Source: JAMCTM01 sp023473545 (GTDB taxonomy: Bacteria; Patescibacteriota; Microgenomatia; Levybacterales; UBA12049). From it: a stretch of DNA of 64,000 bases. The position numbers and the translations under genes are program-made. Positions 40,164 to 48,714 of this stretch are shown here, piece by piece; within the stretch, counting starts at the first letter, position 1; every line of letters begins with the position of its first letter. The notes under the pieces were generated by a model, which was not told the DNA's origin, searched no databases, and saw only the letters and a list, made by a program, of their open reading frames with translations. The stretch covers positions 30,434 through 94,433 of the forward strand of contig JAMCXO010000002.1 of NCBI GenBank assembly GCA_023473545.1, given 5' to 3'.

Positions 40164-41564
40164 TTAGATTCCGCCACGAGAAAGAAGAAAAAGCACGGCC
40201 CCGGCAACTGTTGTAACAATACCTGAAACGCCTATCAAAATAGCTTGATTGCTGCCGGTTACAGGCAATTTGGACGCTTTTGTAATAACTGCTGGGGAGG
40301 GTGTCGGTGTCATGATTACAATTGCGGTAGGCGCTAAAGTAGGTGTCAAAACAGCAGTTGGACTGGCGGTGGGCACTATGGGAGTAGGCGCTGGGGTAGG
40401 CGTTGGAGTTAAAATAGAGGTAGGCGTTGGTGAAATTATAGCCGATCCTTGAATTTGTGTTCCTGCCGCATACACGGTAAATTGCTGTGTTATTGTCCGA
40501 AGTATCCCCGACTTGTCTCTGGTTGTTATAGAAATAGTGTGATTCCCCGGGGCAAGATCCTGATTCGGCCTGAATGTCCAGTTTCCATTAGCATCGGCCA
40601 CAACCTGCGTTTCTATAGGAGTTGAATGAATGACAATCTTTACCTTAGCGCTTGGCGATGCTGTACCGCTAAAGGCAGGTTTTTGATCTGTAAAGGCCTC
40701 GTTCTTTTTTGGAACAGTTATCCCAACCTTTATTTGAGACCCGGAAATACTGACTGGAAAAGAGGGAAAGTGGGTATTTGCCGATGCGGATGAAGAGGCA
40801 CTGGGAGAAATACCGGAGGTAAAATCATAATTCTTGGAAAGAATCACAAGGGGTACGGGATTTGCCTGGCTGATATAAAACGGGGCATTAGACGTCTCCG
40901 ATCCGCCATCCAAGGCAAGCATATTAAAAATTGTCCCAGGAGACACCGACACATAAGAATCTAAATTATCGGATCTAATCGCGTTTATCGGCAAAACATA
41001 ATTACCGTTCTTATCTGCCAATGCCGACAATGTTTGCGCCCCGTTGGTTGTCACATAAATTAACGCCTCTTGGGGACTTTGCCCATTAGGGGTCACCAGA
41101 CGGCCGGTGATAGGATTTTGAGAAGGAGGGACGGAAGACAAAGAAGGGCCGGTTGCTACCTGAAAAGGCGCGTTATTGTTAAGAAATGTGTCCTTGCCGC
41201 TTGTTATTGAAAAATAGTAGGTAGTAGATGGCTTAAGGTCTTTAAGGGTTATGTGATGCAGGTTGTATAAGCCAACGTTTCCTCCTTGTTGATCCCGGTC
41301 GTCCAAAACAGTGTATTTAAGGTTGTCTCTTGAGACCCCGAATGAAATAACACCTGTAACCCGCTGGGTAGTAGAATACGACACACTAAAAGAAGAATCC
41401 GATAGATTGGTTATGCGAACCTGCCTAGGTGTATTATCCGGGCTTGCTTTGGTAATAAAGAAAACCCCGCTTTTGACTAAATAGCTTGTTATCCCTATTC
41501 CTACCACTATCATTAGTATGCCTAAGATAGAAGGGATGCGTTTTTGCCAGATACTTAACCTCAT
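40164..41564 (-). CDS. LPxTG-type surface protein with FN3-like and Ig-like domains
   Basis: Protein of 466 aa exported through an N-terminal membrane segment (GILMIVVGIGITSYLV). Then a fibronectin/purple-acid-phosphatase-like domain (about 45-130), a carboxypeptidase-like beta domain (about 150-230), a bacterial Ig-like domain (about 280-365, FSGTASPSAKVKIVI and NHTISITTRDKSG), a Pro/Thr-rich wall-spanning region, and the sortase signal LPVTG (before a hydrophobic stretch and short RGGI tail). It is in the pilN-pilO operon, suggesting a surface role. No sortase gene is visible in this window. Confidence 0.85.
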   Translation of the reverse strand: MRLSIWQKRIPSILGILMIVVGIGITSYLVKSGVFFITKASPDNTPRQVRITNLSDSSFSVSYSTTQRVTGVISFGVSRDNLKYTVLDDRDQQGGNVGLYNLHHITLKDLKPSTTYYFSITSGKDTFLNNNAPFQVATGPSLSSVPPSQNPITGRLVTPNGQSPQEALIYVTTNGAQTLSALADKNGNYVLPINAIRSDNLDSYVSVSPGTIFNMLALDGGSETSNAPFYISQANPVPLVILSKNYDFTSGISPSASSSASANTHFPSFPVSISGSQIKVGITVPKKNEAFTDQKPAFSGTASPSAKVKIVIHSTPIETQVVADANGNWTFRPNQDLAPGNHTISITTRDKSGILRTITQQFTVYAAGTQIQGSAIISPTPTSILTPTPTPAPTPIVPTASPTAVLTPTLAPTAIVIMTPTPSPAVITKASKLPVTGSNQAILIGVSGIVTTVAGAVLFLLSRGGI

Positions 41565-41570
41565 AGCAAA

Positions 41571-41945
41571 TTATATTCCTCCAGCCTGAGAAGCGCTTGG
41601 CGATGATTGTTGTTGGGACGATGCGGCAGATGAGGACGCGGAAGGGGAAATGGTTAAAGACGCGGAATTACTTGCGGGTTCTGCCCCTAGATTGCCAGTT
41701 GGGGTTTGGGAAGATGGGCTTTTCGGAGAACCAGTCTTCAGTTGGTACACAGGCGTTATCTTTGTTCTTTTGTCAAGTTTATCTATAATGCTTGTATCAA
41801 AACCGGGATTTATAGGCGCTATGGCAGTACTTATGGTTTGCGAAATCGTCGAGGTAACACTCTCGTGATAAATGCTAAAACCTACCCACAAAATAGCAAA
41901 AGCAGACAAAGGCACTATTACTAAAAGAATGTTTTTCTGATTCAT
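41571..41945 (-). CDS. Hypothetical membrane-anchored protein, Ser-rich
   Basis: Protein of 124 aa with one N-terminal membrane segment (about 7-27, LLVIVPLSAFAILWVGFSIY) and a disordered Ser/Pro/Gln-rich C terminus (SSQQQSSPSASQAGG). Small gaps to pilO (4 bases) and to the LPVTG gene (6 bases) place it in the pilus operon, where a PilP-like periplasmic partner could be expected; it lacks clear PilP features. Confidence 0.55.
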   Translation of the reverse strand: MNQKNILLVIVPLSAFAILWVGFSIYHESVTSTISQTISTAIAPINPGFDTSIIDKLDKRTKITPVYQLKTGSPKSPSSQTPTGNLGAEPASNSASLTISPSASSSAASSQQQSSPSASQAGGI

Positions 41946-41949
41946 AAGC

Positions 41950-42567
41950 TTACTTCATATAATATGCTTTTGCTCGTATGTTGGCCAGGAGCGCTTGACT
42001 CGTCTTTGAACTCTTATTTATTGAAAGCGAATCAATCGTTATTATACGATCAAAGCTTGTTAAAGAATTAACAAATTTAACGATATCATTATAAGTACCC
42101 CTAACCGAAATAAAAAAGATAAAAGAATTGGTATTAGGCGAATTAAACTGGGAAGTGCTTCCGGCTAAATCGGTTTGTCCAACCTGCAACTGACCAACCT
42201 CCACATTTGAATCCAAAGCCATAGTCTGGATCTCTGCCATTAAATTCACGTTATTTGGCGATTTGGGAATGGCGGAGAATACAACCGGCAGCCTATTCTG
42301 AAGCGAATTATATTTTTTTCTCAAGACAGACAGATTTTCTATTTTTTTTACAAGAGCGTCCTCTACAAACTGATTGTCCGCCAGCTGTTTTTTTAGCTTA
42401 GCGATGGTTGAAAGAGTAGGATTGATGGCGAAGACGGCTAAGAAAGATACGGCGATAAGGGTTAAGACAAGGGTGGTAATATCTCTTGTTTTCTTTTCTT
42501 TAAAATTAGACAGGAGGGCAAGATAGTTTTCGGATATATATTTTGAATATAAATTATTTACCTTCAT
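41950..42567 (-). CDS. pilO: PilO-like type IV pilus assembly protein
   Basis: Inner-membrane protein of 205 aa: one membrane segment (about 33-50), a coiled-coil (TIAKLKKQLADNQFVEDALVKK), then a ferredoxin-like domain (MAEIQTMALDSNVEVGQLQV ... FIFFISVRGTYNDIVKFVNS), the typical PilO layout. PilN and PilO form the alignment complex that connects the pilus motor to the envelope. Start overlaps the pilN stop by four bases. Assignment is by architecture and gene pair. Confidence 0.75.
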   Translation of the reverse strand: MKVNNLYSKYISENYLALLSNFKEKKTRDITTLVLTLIAVSFLAVFAINPTLSTIAKLKKQLADNQFVEDALVKKIENLSVLRKKYNSLQNRLPVVFSAIPKSPNNVNLMAEIQTMALDSNVEVGQLQVGQTDLAGSTSQFNSPNTNSFIFFISVRGTYNDIVKFVNSLTSFDRIITIDSLSINKSSKTSQALLANIRAKAYYMK

Positions 42568-43124
42568 AATCCCGATGTCGAACCTTTCTTTAAGACCGCA
42601 CTAATGCCAACCGCAATACTTGACTGAGATGTTTTATTTGCTATGCTGTTAAGGCTGACAGAATCAATATATTGGTAATTCTTCAATTTATCAATAAAAT
42701 CCGCCAGGGAGGAAGAAGATGTAACCTGCGCCGTTATCATGATAGAGTCTCCCGACTCGATAATCGTGTCGAAGGAAAAACCTGAAGGAGCAAAAGCAAT
42801 AACATCTGTCAAAATTTTCTTCTTGGCTGCCGCGGACTCATTAAGCCGGGAGGCAAGAGACAGTCTATCCTGTAAATTGCGGTATGTTAGCTCGCTTCCT
42901 CTTAAAAGATTGACAACAGCCTCTTTCTGTTTAATCTGATCATTAAGATTAACCAATTTACGATCCAGGGAAAACCTGTATAAAAAGGCGCCCAAGGCTA
43001 TTAACTCAGTCGCAATTATCAGAAAGCGGCCAAAGGTTAAAATCCAGTTAAGCAGATTGTCGAAAAAGCTATTCTCTTGTCTGCGAACCAGATTTACTGA
43101 AGGCAGGCTTTTTTTGCTATACAT
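42564..43124 (-). CDS. pilN: PilN-like type IV pilus assembly protein
   Basis: Protein of 186 aa: short cytoplasmic N terminus with the PilN motif SLPSVNLVRRQEN (binds PilM), a membrane segment at about 31-52, a coiled-coil (LNDQIKQKEAVVNLLRGSE), and a ferredoxin-like domain ending in GISAVLKKG. Directly followed by pilO. The usual pilM upstream is not here; rpsT lies upstream instead. Confidence 0.75.
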   Translation of the reverse strand: MYSKKSLPSVNLVRRQENSFFDNLLNWILTFGRFLIIATELIALGAFLYRFSLDRKLVNLNDQIKQKEAVVNLLRGSELTYRNLQDRLSLASRLNESAAAKKKILTDVIAFAPSGFSFDTIIESGDSIMITAQVTSSSSLADFIDKLKNYQYIDSVSLNSIANKTSQSSIAVGISAVLKKGSTSGL

Positions 43125-43184
43125 ACTTCCAGTCTAGGAGAATTTAAAGACTTTGTCAAAGCGGAATTTTAATATCGCAAAAGG

Positions 43185-43487
43185 TTATTTTTTTGCCTTA
43201 GGTCTTTTTGGGGTTTTATTGGAAATCGGTTTTTCCGGGGAAGATTTTTTCCCATGCTTAATAAGTCTTGCCAGTTGGGATTTTAGCCTGGCGGCCTTAT
43301 TTTTGTGGATTATATTTTTCTTTGATGCCTTATCGGTTAGACTTACGGCAAGCTTCAGGCTGGATTGAGACGGATTCTTCTTGGCTTTCTTAACAGCACT
43401 TTTCAAAAGATTTTCCCATCTTTTATTCGCTTTTTCCCTTTTTTTATCCTGCCGTAATTTTTTAATAGCAGACTTTATAACTGGCAT
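43185..43487 (-). CDS. rpsT: 30S ribosomal protein S20
   Basis: Helical 16S rRNA-binding protein of about 100 aa: MPVIKSAIKKLRQDKKREKANKRW at the N terminus is the S20 signature, followed by SQSSLKLAVSLTDKASKKNIIHKNKAARLKSQLAR. The C terminus is extended with Pro/Lys residues. I chose the ATG at 43487, since the family begins M-P-x-I-K-S; a second in-frame ATG lies two codons upstream at 43493. Divergent from murJ with a 45-base spacer. Confidence 0.92.
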   Translation of the reverse strand: MPVIKSAIKKLRQDKKREKANKRWENLLKSAVKKAKKNPSQSSLKLAVSLTDKASKKNIIHKNKAARLKSQLARLIKHGKKSSPEKPISNKTPKRPKAKK

Positions 43488-43532
43488 GGGCATATTTTAG
43501 CATGGTATACTATAAACTGCAACCGAAATAAT

Positions 43533-45206
43533 ATGGCCCAAAACTTACTGCAGAAAGGTGTTAACGTACTTTTAAAAAGGCAGACCAATATTCTCTCCGC
43601 CGCCTTTATTATAATGGCAACGGTTATCCTGTCCCAAATACTAGGCCTTGTCAGACAAAGACTTCTTGTTGCCATATTCGGCGCCTCTAATACACTAGGG
43701 GTATATCTGGCATCCTCTAGCCTGCCTAATTTTTTATTCCAACTCCTGATAGCCTCTGCCTTTTCATCCGCTTTTATACCGATATTCTCGGACTACCTAA
43801 CCCACGGAAAAGAGAAAGAAGGACACAAGATGGCATCGGACCTTTTTCTTATTACCTTTATTATTTTCTCTATCTTATCCCTTATTCTCTTCATATTCGC
43901 CCCTTTTTTTTTAGAACTTATTAATTTGGGATCAGGCTTTTCTGCCTCTCAAATGTCTCTTATGACAAAGATCGCCAGAATTATCATTGTTGGTGAATTA
44001 ATCTTTATGATAGGAACCTTCTATTCTTCTCTCCTGCAATCATACAACCATTTTTTTATTCCCGGTATCGCAGCCGCGTTCTATAATCTCGGCATTATCC
44101 TTGGTATCATAACCCTTTCGAGCAAGGTAGGCATATTCGCGCCCGCCTATGGGGTTATACTGGGATCTGCCGTTTTTACGGCAATTCAGTTTCCCGTGCT
44201 TAAGAGGGTCGGATTCTCCGCTCATTTTTCCTTTTCTTCGGATATCTTTAAAACTCCCGGTTTATATGACACCCTAAAATTAATGTGGCCCCGCATGGTG
44301 TCTATAGGCAGTTTTCAGCTTGGCACAATTCTTGTTGTGTCCCTTATCTCATTTCTTCCCGCATCCGGAAGAAGCTATGTTATCTTCGACTATGCCCAAA
44401 CACTGTCCTTTGCTCCTGTAATACTTTTTGGTCAGACAATCGCCCAGGCCGCTTTCCCGGTCCTGTCAAGGGAAAGAAGGATGCTTGGCGATTTTCAGAA
44501 AACCTTTGTTACGAGTTTTAACCAATTACTTTACTTAATTCTGCCTGTATCGGTACTTTTTCTTGTCCTTAGAATCCCGATTGTCCGCTTGGTATACGGA
44601 GCGGCGGCTTTTGACTGGCAGGCAACCGTATCAACAGGCAAAACATTGGCTTTCTTCTCGATAGCAATAAGTGCTCAGGGACTTATCTACCTTGTATCCA
44701 GAGGATTTTATGCTCTCCACGACACAAAAACCCCGCTTATCATAGGAGCAATCTCTACGGCCGCAATGCTTATTTTAAGTTATATTTTTGTCATTCATTA
44801 TCAATCCGGCGTCGAAAGCCTTGCCCTGGCAAGCTCCTTAAGCGCAATATTTAATCTTTCTCTGATGCTTGTCTTTCTTGATAAAAGGGTTGGCGGATTT
44901 AAAAAGGAAGAATGGATACTAAGCGTAACAAAAATTATAACAGCCACTGTATTTACCGGATTTGCATTATACATACCTATTAAACTATTGGATCAGCTTG
45001 TATTTGACACGACCAGAACAATTAACCTCATTATCTTAACCGGTATTTCTAGTTTTATGGGTCTTTCCTTATATCTTTTCCTTACTTGGTTCTTGAATGT
45101 GGAAGAAGCCACAACCTTTATACTGATCTTTAAAAAACTTGGCAACTGGAGAGACATTTTAGCAAAGAGCGAAGAAATTATAGACGGCACTAGATTAACT
45201 ACCTAA
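43533..45206 (+). CDS. murJ: Lipid II flippase MurJ (MviN)
   Basis: Polytopic membrane protein of 557 aa with about 14 segments, moving lipid II to the outer face for peptidoglycan synthesis. Markers: LSQILGLVRQRLLVAIFGAS at the N terminus, FLFQLLIASAFSSAFIPIFSDY, GQTIAQAAFPVLSRERRMLGD and ALHDTKTPLIIGAIS. The length fits the family. It sits just upstream of lepA. Its presence means a peptidoglycan wall. Confidence 0.93.
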   Translation: MAQNLLQKGVNVLLKRQTNILSAAFIIMATVILSQILGLVRQRLLVAIFGASNTLGVYLASSSLPNFLFQLLIASAFSSAFIPIFSDYLTHGKEKEGHKMASDLFLITFIIFSILSLILFIFAPFFLELINLGSGFSASQMSLMTKIARIIIVGELIFMIGTFYSSLLQSYNHFFIPGIAAAFYNLGIILGIITLSSKVGIFAPAYGVILGSAVFTAIQFPVLKRVGFSAHFSFSSDIFKTPGLYDTLKLMWPRMVSIGSFQLGTILVVSLISFLPASGRSYVIFDYAQTLSFAPVILFGQTIAQAAFPVLSRERRMLGDFQKTFVTSFNQLLYLILPVSVLFLVLRIPIVRLVYGAAAFDWQATVSTGKTLAFFSIAISAQGLIYLVSRGFYALHDTKTPLIIGAISTAAMLILSYIFVIHYQSGVESLALASSLSAIFNLSLMLVFLDKRVGGFKKEEWILSVTKIITATVFTGFALYIPIKLLDQLVFDTTRTINLIILTGISSFMGLSLYLFLTWFLNVEEATTFILIFKKLGNWRDILAKSEEIIDGTRLTT

Positions 45207-45228
45207 CTCAGGTTATACTACGGAAACT

Positions 45229-46977
45229 GTGAATCTTAATCAAGAAAATATCAGAAACTTTTGCATTATCGCCCATGTTGATCATGGCAAGTCAACCCTG
45301 GCAGATAGATTCCTCGAAATAACAAATACCCTGCCAAAGGAAAAAATGCACGAGCAGTTCCTGGACCAAAATCCAATCGGAAGAGAGCGCGGAATCACCA
45401 TTAAACTCGCGCCTGTCAGAATGAGCTATGCCCTGGATGATAAATCCTATATCTTAAATTTAATTGATACGCCCGGACACGCGGATTTTTCCTACGAGGT
45501 TTCCCGAACCCTTGCCTGCTGTGAAGGCGCCGTGCTTCTTGTTGATGCGGTTGCCGGTATCCAGGCGCAGACCGTTGCTCATTTTAGGGAAGCCAAAAAA
45601 GAAAATCTCACCATTATTCCCGTTATTAATAAGATAGACCTGCCAAATGCCCAAATTGACACAGTTACAAAGGAACTAACAGAAATGCTTAAGATTAACA
45701 AAGAAGATATCCTCCTAATATCTGCCAAGACAGGACAAGGCGTTGATGCGCTTCTTGAAGAAATAATTCGGAAGATTCCTCCTCCTGAGGGTAAAACGGA
45801 TGAACCCCTAAGGGCATTAATATTTGACGCTTACTATGATCAGCACAGAGGCGTAGTTGCCTATGTAAAAGTGGTTGATGGTCTAATAAAAACAGGCGAT
45901 AAAATTGAACTTCTACGGGAAAAGACTAAAACAGTAGCAAGCGAGCTGGGCTGGCTTACCCCCTCTCCCCTAAAAACAGACTATCTTAAACAGGGAGAAA
46001 TAGGCTATGTCGCAACAGGCATAAAGAATATCAGGGAATGTAAAATTGGCGACACGATTACACTCTCGCCCTTAAACCCCGAATCTTCGGTTCTTAAGCC
46101 TCTTCCCGGGTACAATGTCCCTAAGCCGATGGTCTTTTTGGACATGTACTCCAAAGATAAAAACGGGTATCAAAATCTTAAAGAAGCGGTTGAAAAACTG
46201 AGTCTCAATGATTCGTCTCTAACCTTCTCGCCAATTTTCTCCTCGTTTCTGGGCGCCGGGCTCAGGGTCGGCTTTTTAGGGCTTTTGCATGCCCAAATAA
46301 TTAGAGAAAGACTGATGAGAGAAGGTAATGTTCAACCTCTCTTAACAGCGCCCAAGGTTATCTATAAAACCGAAAACGGCATCCTTAAAGAGCCCTATAT
46401 TATCCTGACTGTCTATGCGCCAAAAGACTATCTGGGTAAAATTATGTCTTTGTGCCAAAAAGAAAGAAATACGATGATTAATATTTCCTATTACGAATCA
46501 TATGCCATTGTTAGATATGAAATGCCTTATGTTACCGTAATCAAAGGGTTGGCCTCGGACATAAAGTCCGTCTCTTCGGGTTTTGGGAGCATTGACTACG
46601 AAGTATTGGATTTCCGACCGGCAGAGGTTGTTGAATTGGAAATTATCATTAACAAAAGGCCGATAGATATTCTAACCGAGCTTATTTATAAAGACGAGGT
46701 TGGCCTTGAGGCAAGAATTAAGGTAGAAAAGTTAAAAGAAGCCCTGCCAAAAAAGCAATACAGGCAAATTATTCAGGCAGTTGCCGATGGCAAAATACTT
46801 GCCCGTTCGGAGATTCCTCCATTCAGAAAAGATGTGCTCTCCAAAATGTCAGGCGGAGACAGAACCCGAAAAGACAAGCTTTTAGAGCAGCAGAAAAAAG
46901 GAAAGAAAAAACTTACCTTAGAAGCCCAGTTTAATATCCCCCAAAAAGCACTTTTTTCCCTGATGGAAAATAATTGA
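45229..46977 (+). CDS. lepA: Elongation factor 4 (LepA)
   Basis: Translational GTPase, 582 aa, starting with GTG. G1 AHVDHGKS, switch ERGITIKLAP, G3 DTPGHADFSYEVSR, G4 NKIDLP, then GAGLRVGFLGLLH and the C-terminal domain with KQYRQIIQAVADGKILARSEIPPFRKDVLSKMSGGD, the LepA-specific tail. A TATACT box (45210-45215) lies 13 bases upstream. Confidence 0.95.
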   Translation: MNLNQENIRNFCIIAHVDHGKSTLADRFLEITNTLPKEKMHEQFLDQNPIGRERGITIKLAPVRMSYALDDKSYILNLIDTPGHADFSYEVSRTLACCEGAVLLVDAVAGIQAQTVAHFREAKKENLTIIPVINKIDLPNAQIDTVTKELTEMLKINKEDILLISAKTGQGVDALLEEIIRKIPPPEGKTDEPLRALIFDAYYDQHRGVVAYVKVVDGLIKTGDKIELLREKTKTVASELGWLTPSPLKTDYLKQGEIGYVATGIKNIRECKIGDTITLSPLNPESSVLKPLPGYNVPKPMVFLDMYSKDKNGYQNLKEAVEKLSLNDSSLTFSPIFSSFLGAGLRVGFLGLLHAQIIRERLMREGNVQPLLTAPKVIYKTENGILKEPYIILTVYAPKDYLGKIMSLCQKERNTMINISYYESYAIVRYEMPYVTVIKGLASDIKSVSSGFGSIDYEVLDFRPAEVVELEIIINKRPIDILTELIYKDEVGLEARIKVEKLKEALPKKQYRQIIQAVADGKILARSEIPPFRKDVLSKMSGGDRTRKDKLLEQQKKGKKKLTLEAQFNIPQKALFSLMENN

Positions 46978-47001
46978 AGTCTCCGCTCGCCCTTGAGTAG
47001 T

Positions 47002-48189
47002 TCAAAGTCCAAAGAATAACGTGGCGCCCAATATCGAAAGTATAGCTCCAGCCAGTCCCGCTCCGATTATTTTTACACTCGGACCGGTAACCGGCAGGGT
47101 TCGCGACACAGTTGGAATTTGCGTTACCTCTGCTATCTGGGTTGGGGTTGCCTGGGCCGATTCCGTCCCTGTTGAGATGGTGCCGCTCGTGCCGCCGGCA
47201 GACCCAGAGGAACCGGAAGAGGCGGCGTAAACAGTAATAGGCAGCGAACACGTGCCAATAGAACTAACCGCATTATTGCTGTCGGTAAAAATTACAGAAG
47301 CAGTATACGAACCGGGATTTTGATAGGCATGGGCAACCTGGACACTAACCGAGTTTGTCCCTATGCCTCCTGCCTGGGTAACATCCTGGGTTGGACCATC
47401 GCCAAAATTGAATGTAGCCTTAGTGATATTAGCGTTTGAATCGCTCCCCGTGGCAGTCAGGGTTATATCAAACGGCGCTGTCCCGGAGGCAGTTCTATCC
47501 GAAACCAAACTTTGACAGACAGGTCCTTGCCCCGCGGCCGTAGGGGATGGAGCCGAAGATGGGGCAGGGGTTGAGGTGGGAGTGGGAGAGGCAGAGGAAG
47601 CGGAAACGATAACGACAGAAGCCGGAGTGGAAGAGCCAATCACAAATACATTCTGGCTGCTGGGATCCGTAGGATTTGTCGAATAGGCCTTTGTGCCATC
47701 AAAGATTACTTGGGTTGGGGTACCTGCGCTAGTTGTAGCAATAGCGGTAAATTGAAATGTGCCAAGTTTTATTTTGTTGGTTACCCCTGATGTTCCACTG
47801 GTGGCCGCAGTACCTGCTACGGCAAAGGTTTCTTGAAATATGCCGCTTGTTTCATTTATAACAGGAGTCACAGAACCTACCGGGATAAGAAGTGAATCCG
47901 GGCTGGGGGTAAAAGTTGGCTGACTCAGGTATTTAGGATCATATCTTAAGCTGAGGTTTAAAAAAGATACAACATTGGTGCCGGGATCCAGATATAAATC
48001 CAGAGAAACCGTACTGTTAACGGTTACCGGCGGCGGACTGGAAGGATTAAAAGAAAGGGTGGTGGTCGGCGCCGCATGGGATCTAACCCGCTGTTCCCTT
48101 TGAACAAGATAAACCGTAAAAGGTATTGCTACCAAAAGCACGGCAATAAACCCTAATAAGAAAATGTTTTTTGAGGACAAATTAAACAT
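47002..48189 (-). CDS. LPxTG-type surface protein with cohesin-like and PKD domains
   Basis: Protein of 395 aa with an N-terminal membrane/signal segment (FLLGFIAVLLVAIPFTVYLV). Then a cohesin-like domain (about 42-180, LDLYLDPGTNVVSFLNLSLRYDPKYL), a Ser/Pro/Thr-rich linker, a PKD-like domain (about 235-320, TATGSDSNANITKATFNFGD and AHAYQNPGSYTASV), and a C-terminal LPVTG sortase signal followed by a hydrophobic stretch. The same LPVTG form as the protein at 40164, so both may be sorted by one enzyme. Likely on the cell surface, with the cohesin-like domain binding other proteins or sugars. Confidence 0.83.
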   Translation of the reverse strand: MFNLSSKNIFLLGFIAVLLVAIPFTVYLVQREQRVRSHAAPTTTLSFNPSSPPPVTVNSTVSLDLYLDPGTNVVSFLNLSLRYDPKYLSQPTFTPSPDSLLIPVGSVTPVINETSGIFQETFAVAGTAATSGTSGVTNKIKLGTFQFTAIATTSAGTPTQVIFDGTKAYSTNPTDPSSQNVFVIGSSTPASVVIVSASSASPTPTSTPAPSSAPSPTAAGQGPVCQSLVSDRTASGTAPFDITLTATGSDSNANITKATFNFGDGPTQDVTQAGGIGTNSVSVQVAHAYQNPGSYTASVIFTDSNNAVSSIGTCSLPITVYAASSGSSGSAGGTSGTISTGTESAQATPTQIAEVTQIPTVSRTLPVTGPSVKIIGAGLAGAILSILGATLFFGL

Positions 48190-48267
48190 AAAAAGTTACT
48201 TTCATTTATAGTATATAACAGGAAATTGCGTGTCAAGTATAAGTTTTGGTTTTTAACTCTAGGATAT

Positions 48268-48296
48268 TGACATGAAAATAATTTTGTTATATAAAT
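48268..48296 (+). promoter_or_regulatory. Promoter for groES-groEL
   Basis: TTGACA (48268-48273), 17-bp spacer, TATAAA (48291-48296), leaving about 70 bases of leader before the groES ATG. A CIRCE heat-shock operator is not recognisable, although the motif TTAG...CTAA occurs just after. Confidence 0.65.
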
Positions 48297-48372
48297 TAGC
48301 AGTTAAGAACACTAAGTGATATTTATTTCTGTCCTTCTTAGTTCTAGTCTCAAATAATTTATTAAAAAATAT

Positions 48373-48675
48373 ATGGCAAAAAGCGGTAAACAAACGATAA
48401 CGCCTTTATTTGATAACGTTTTGATAAAACCCCTTGAACCGGAGGAAAAAACCGCCAGCGGAATTATTCTGCCGGATAGCGCCAAGGAAAAACCTCAGGT
48501 GGGAGTTGTGATGGCTGTTGGTCAAGGAGCTGTCAACGATCAAGGGAAAATTGTACCCATGGCAGTAAAAGTCGGACAAAAGGTAATGTATAAAAAATGG
48601 GGCGGAAACGAAGTTAAGATAGATGGCGAAGAATGGACACTGGTTGAGCAAAAAGATATACTGGCAATAGTATAA
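48373..48675 (+). CDS. groES: Co-chaperonin GroES
   Basis: Lid of the GroEL chamber, 100 aa. Signature ITPLFDNVLIKPLEPEEKTA, SGIILPDSAKEKPQVGVVMAVGQG, VKVGQKVMYKKWGGNEVKIDGE. First gene of the groES-groEL operon, 39 bases before groEL. Confidence 0.96.
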   Translation: MAKSGKQTITPLFDNVLIKPLEPEEKTASGIILPDSAKEKPQVGVVMAVGQGAVNDQGKIVPMAVKVGQKVMYKKWGGNEVKIDGEEWTLVEQKDILAIV

Positions 48676-48676
48676 A

Positions 48677-48711
48677 AAATTTTAAAGTTTAAATTTTCAA
48701 TTTTTAATTAA
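48677..48711. repeat. Non-coding heptamer array between groES and groEL
   Basis: Units AAATTTT, AAAGTTT, AAATTTT, CAATTTT, TAATTAA fill almost the whole 39-base spacer of the operon, ending just before the groEL ATG; a ribosome site is not evident. Confidence 0.75.
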
Positions 48712-48714
48712 AGT

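Noticed and set aside
40300..40440. GTAGGCG-like repeats resembling another heptamer array
   Set aside because: These follow from the Pro-Thr-rich wall-spanning region of the LPVTG protein (6- and 12-bp coding periodicity), not a 7-bp period.
48297..48325. CIRCE-like element (TTAGCA...CTAA) before groES
   Set aside because: Only four bases of each arm match and the spacing differs from TTAGCACTC-N9-GAGTGCTAA; not strong enough to call HrcA control.
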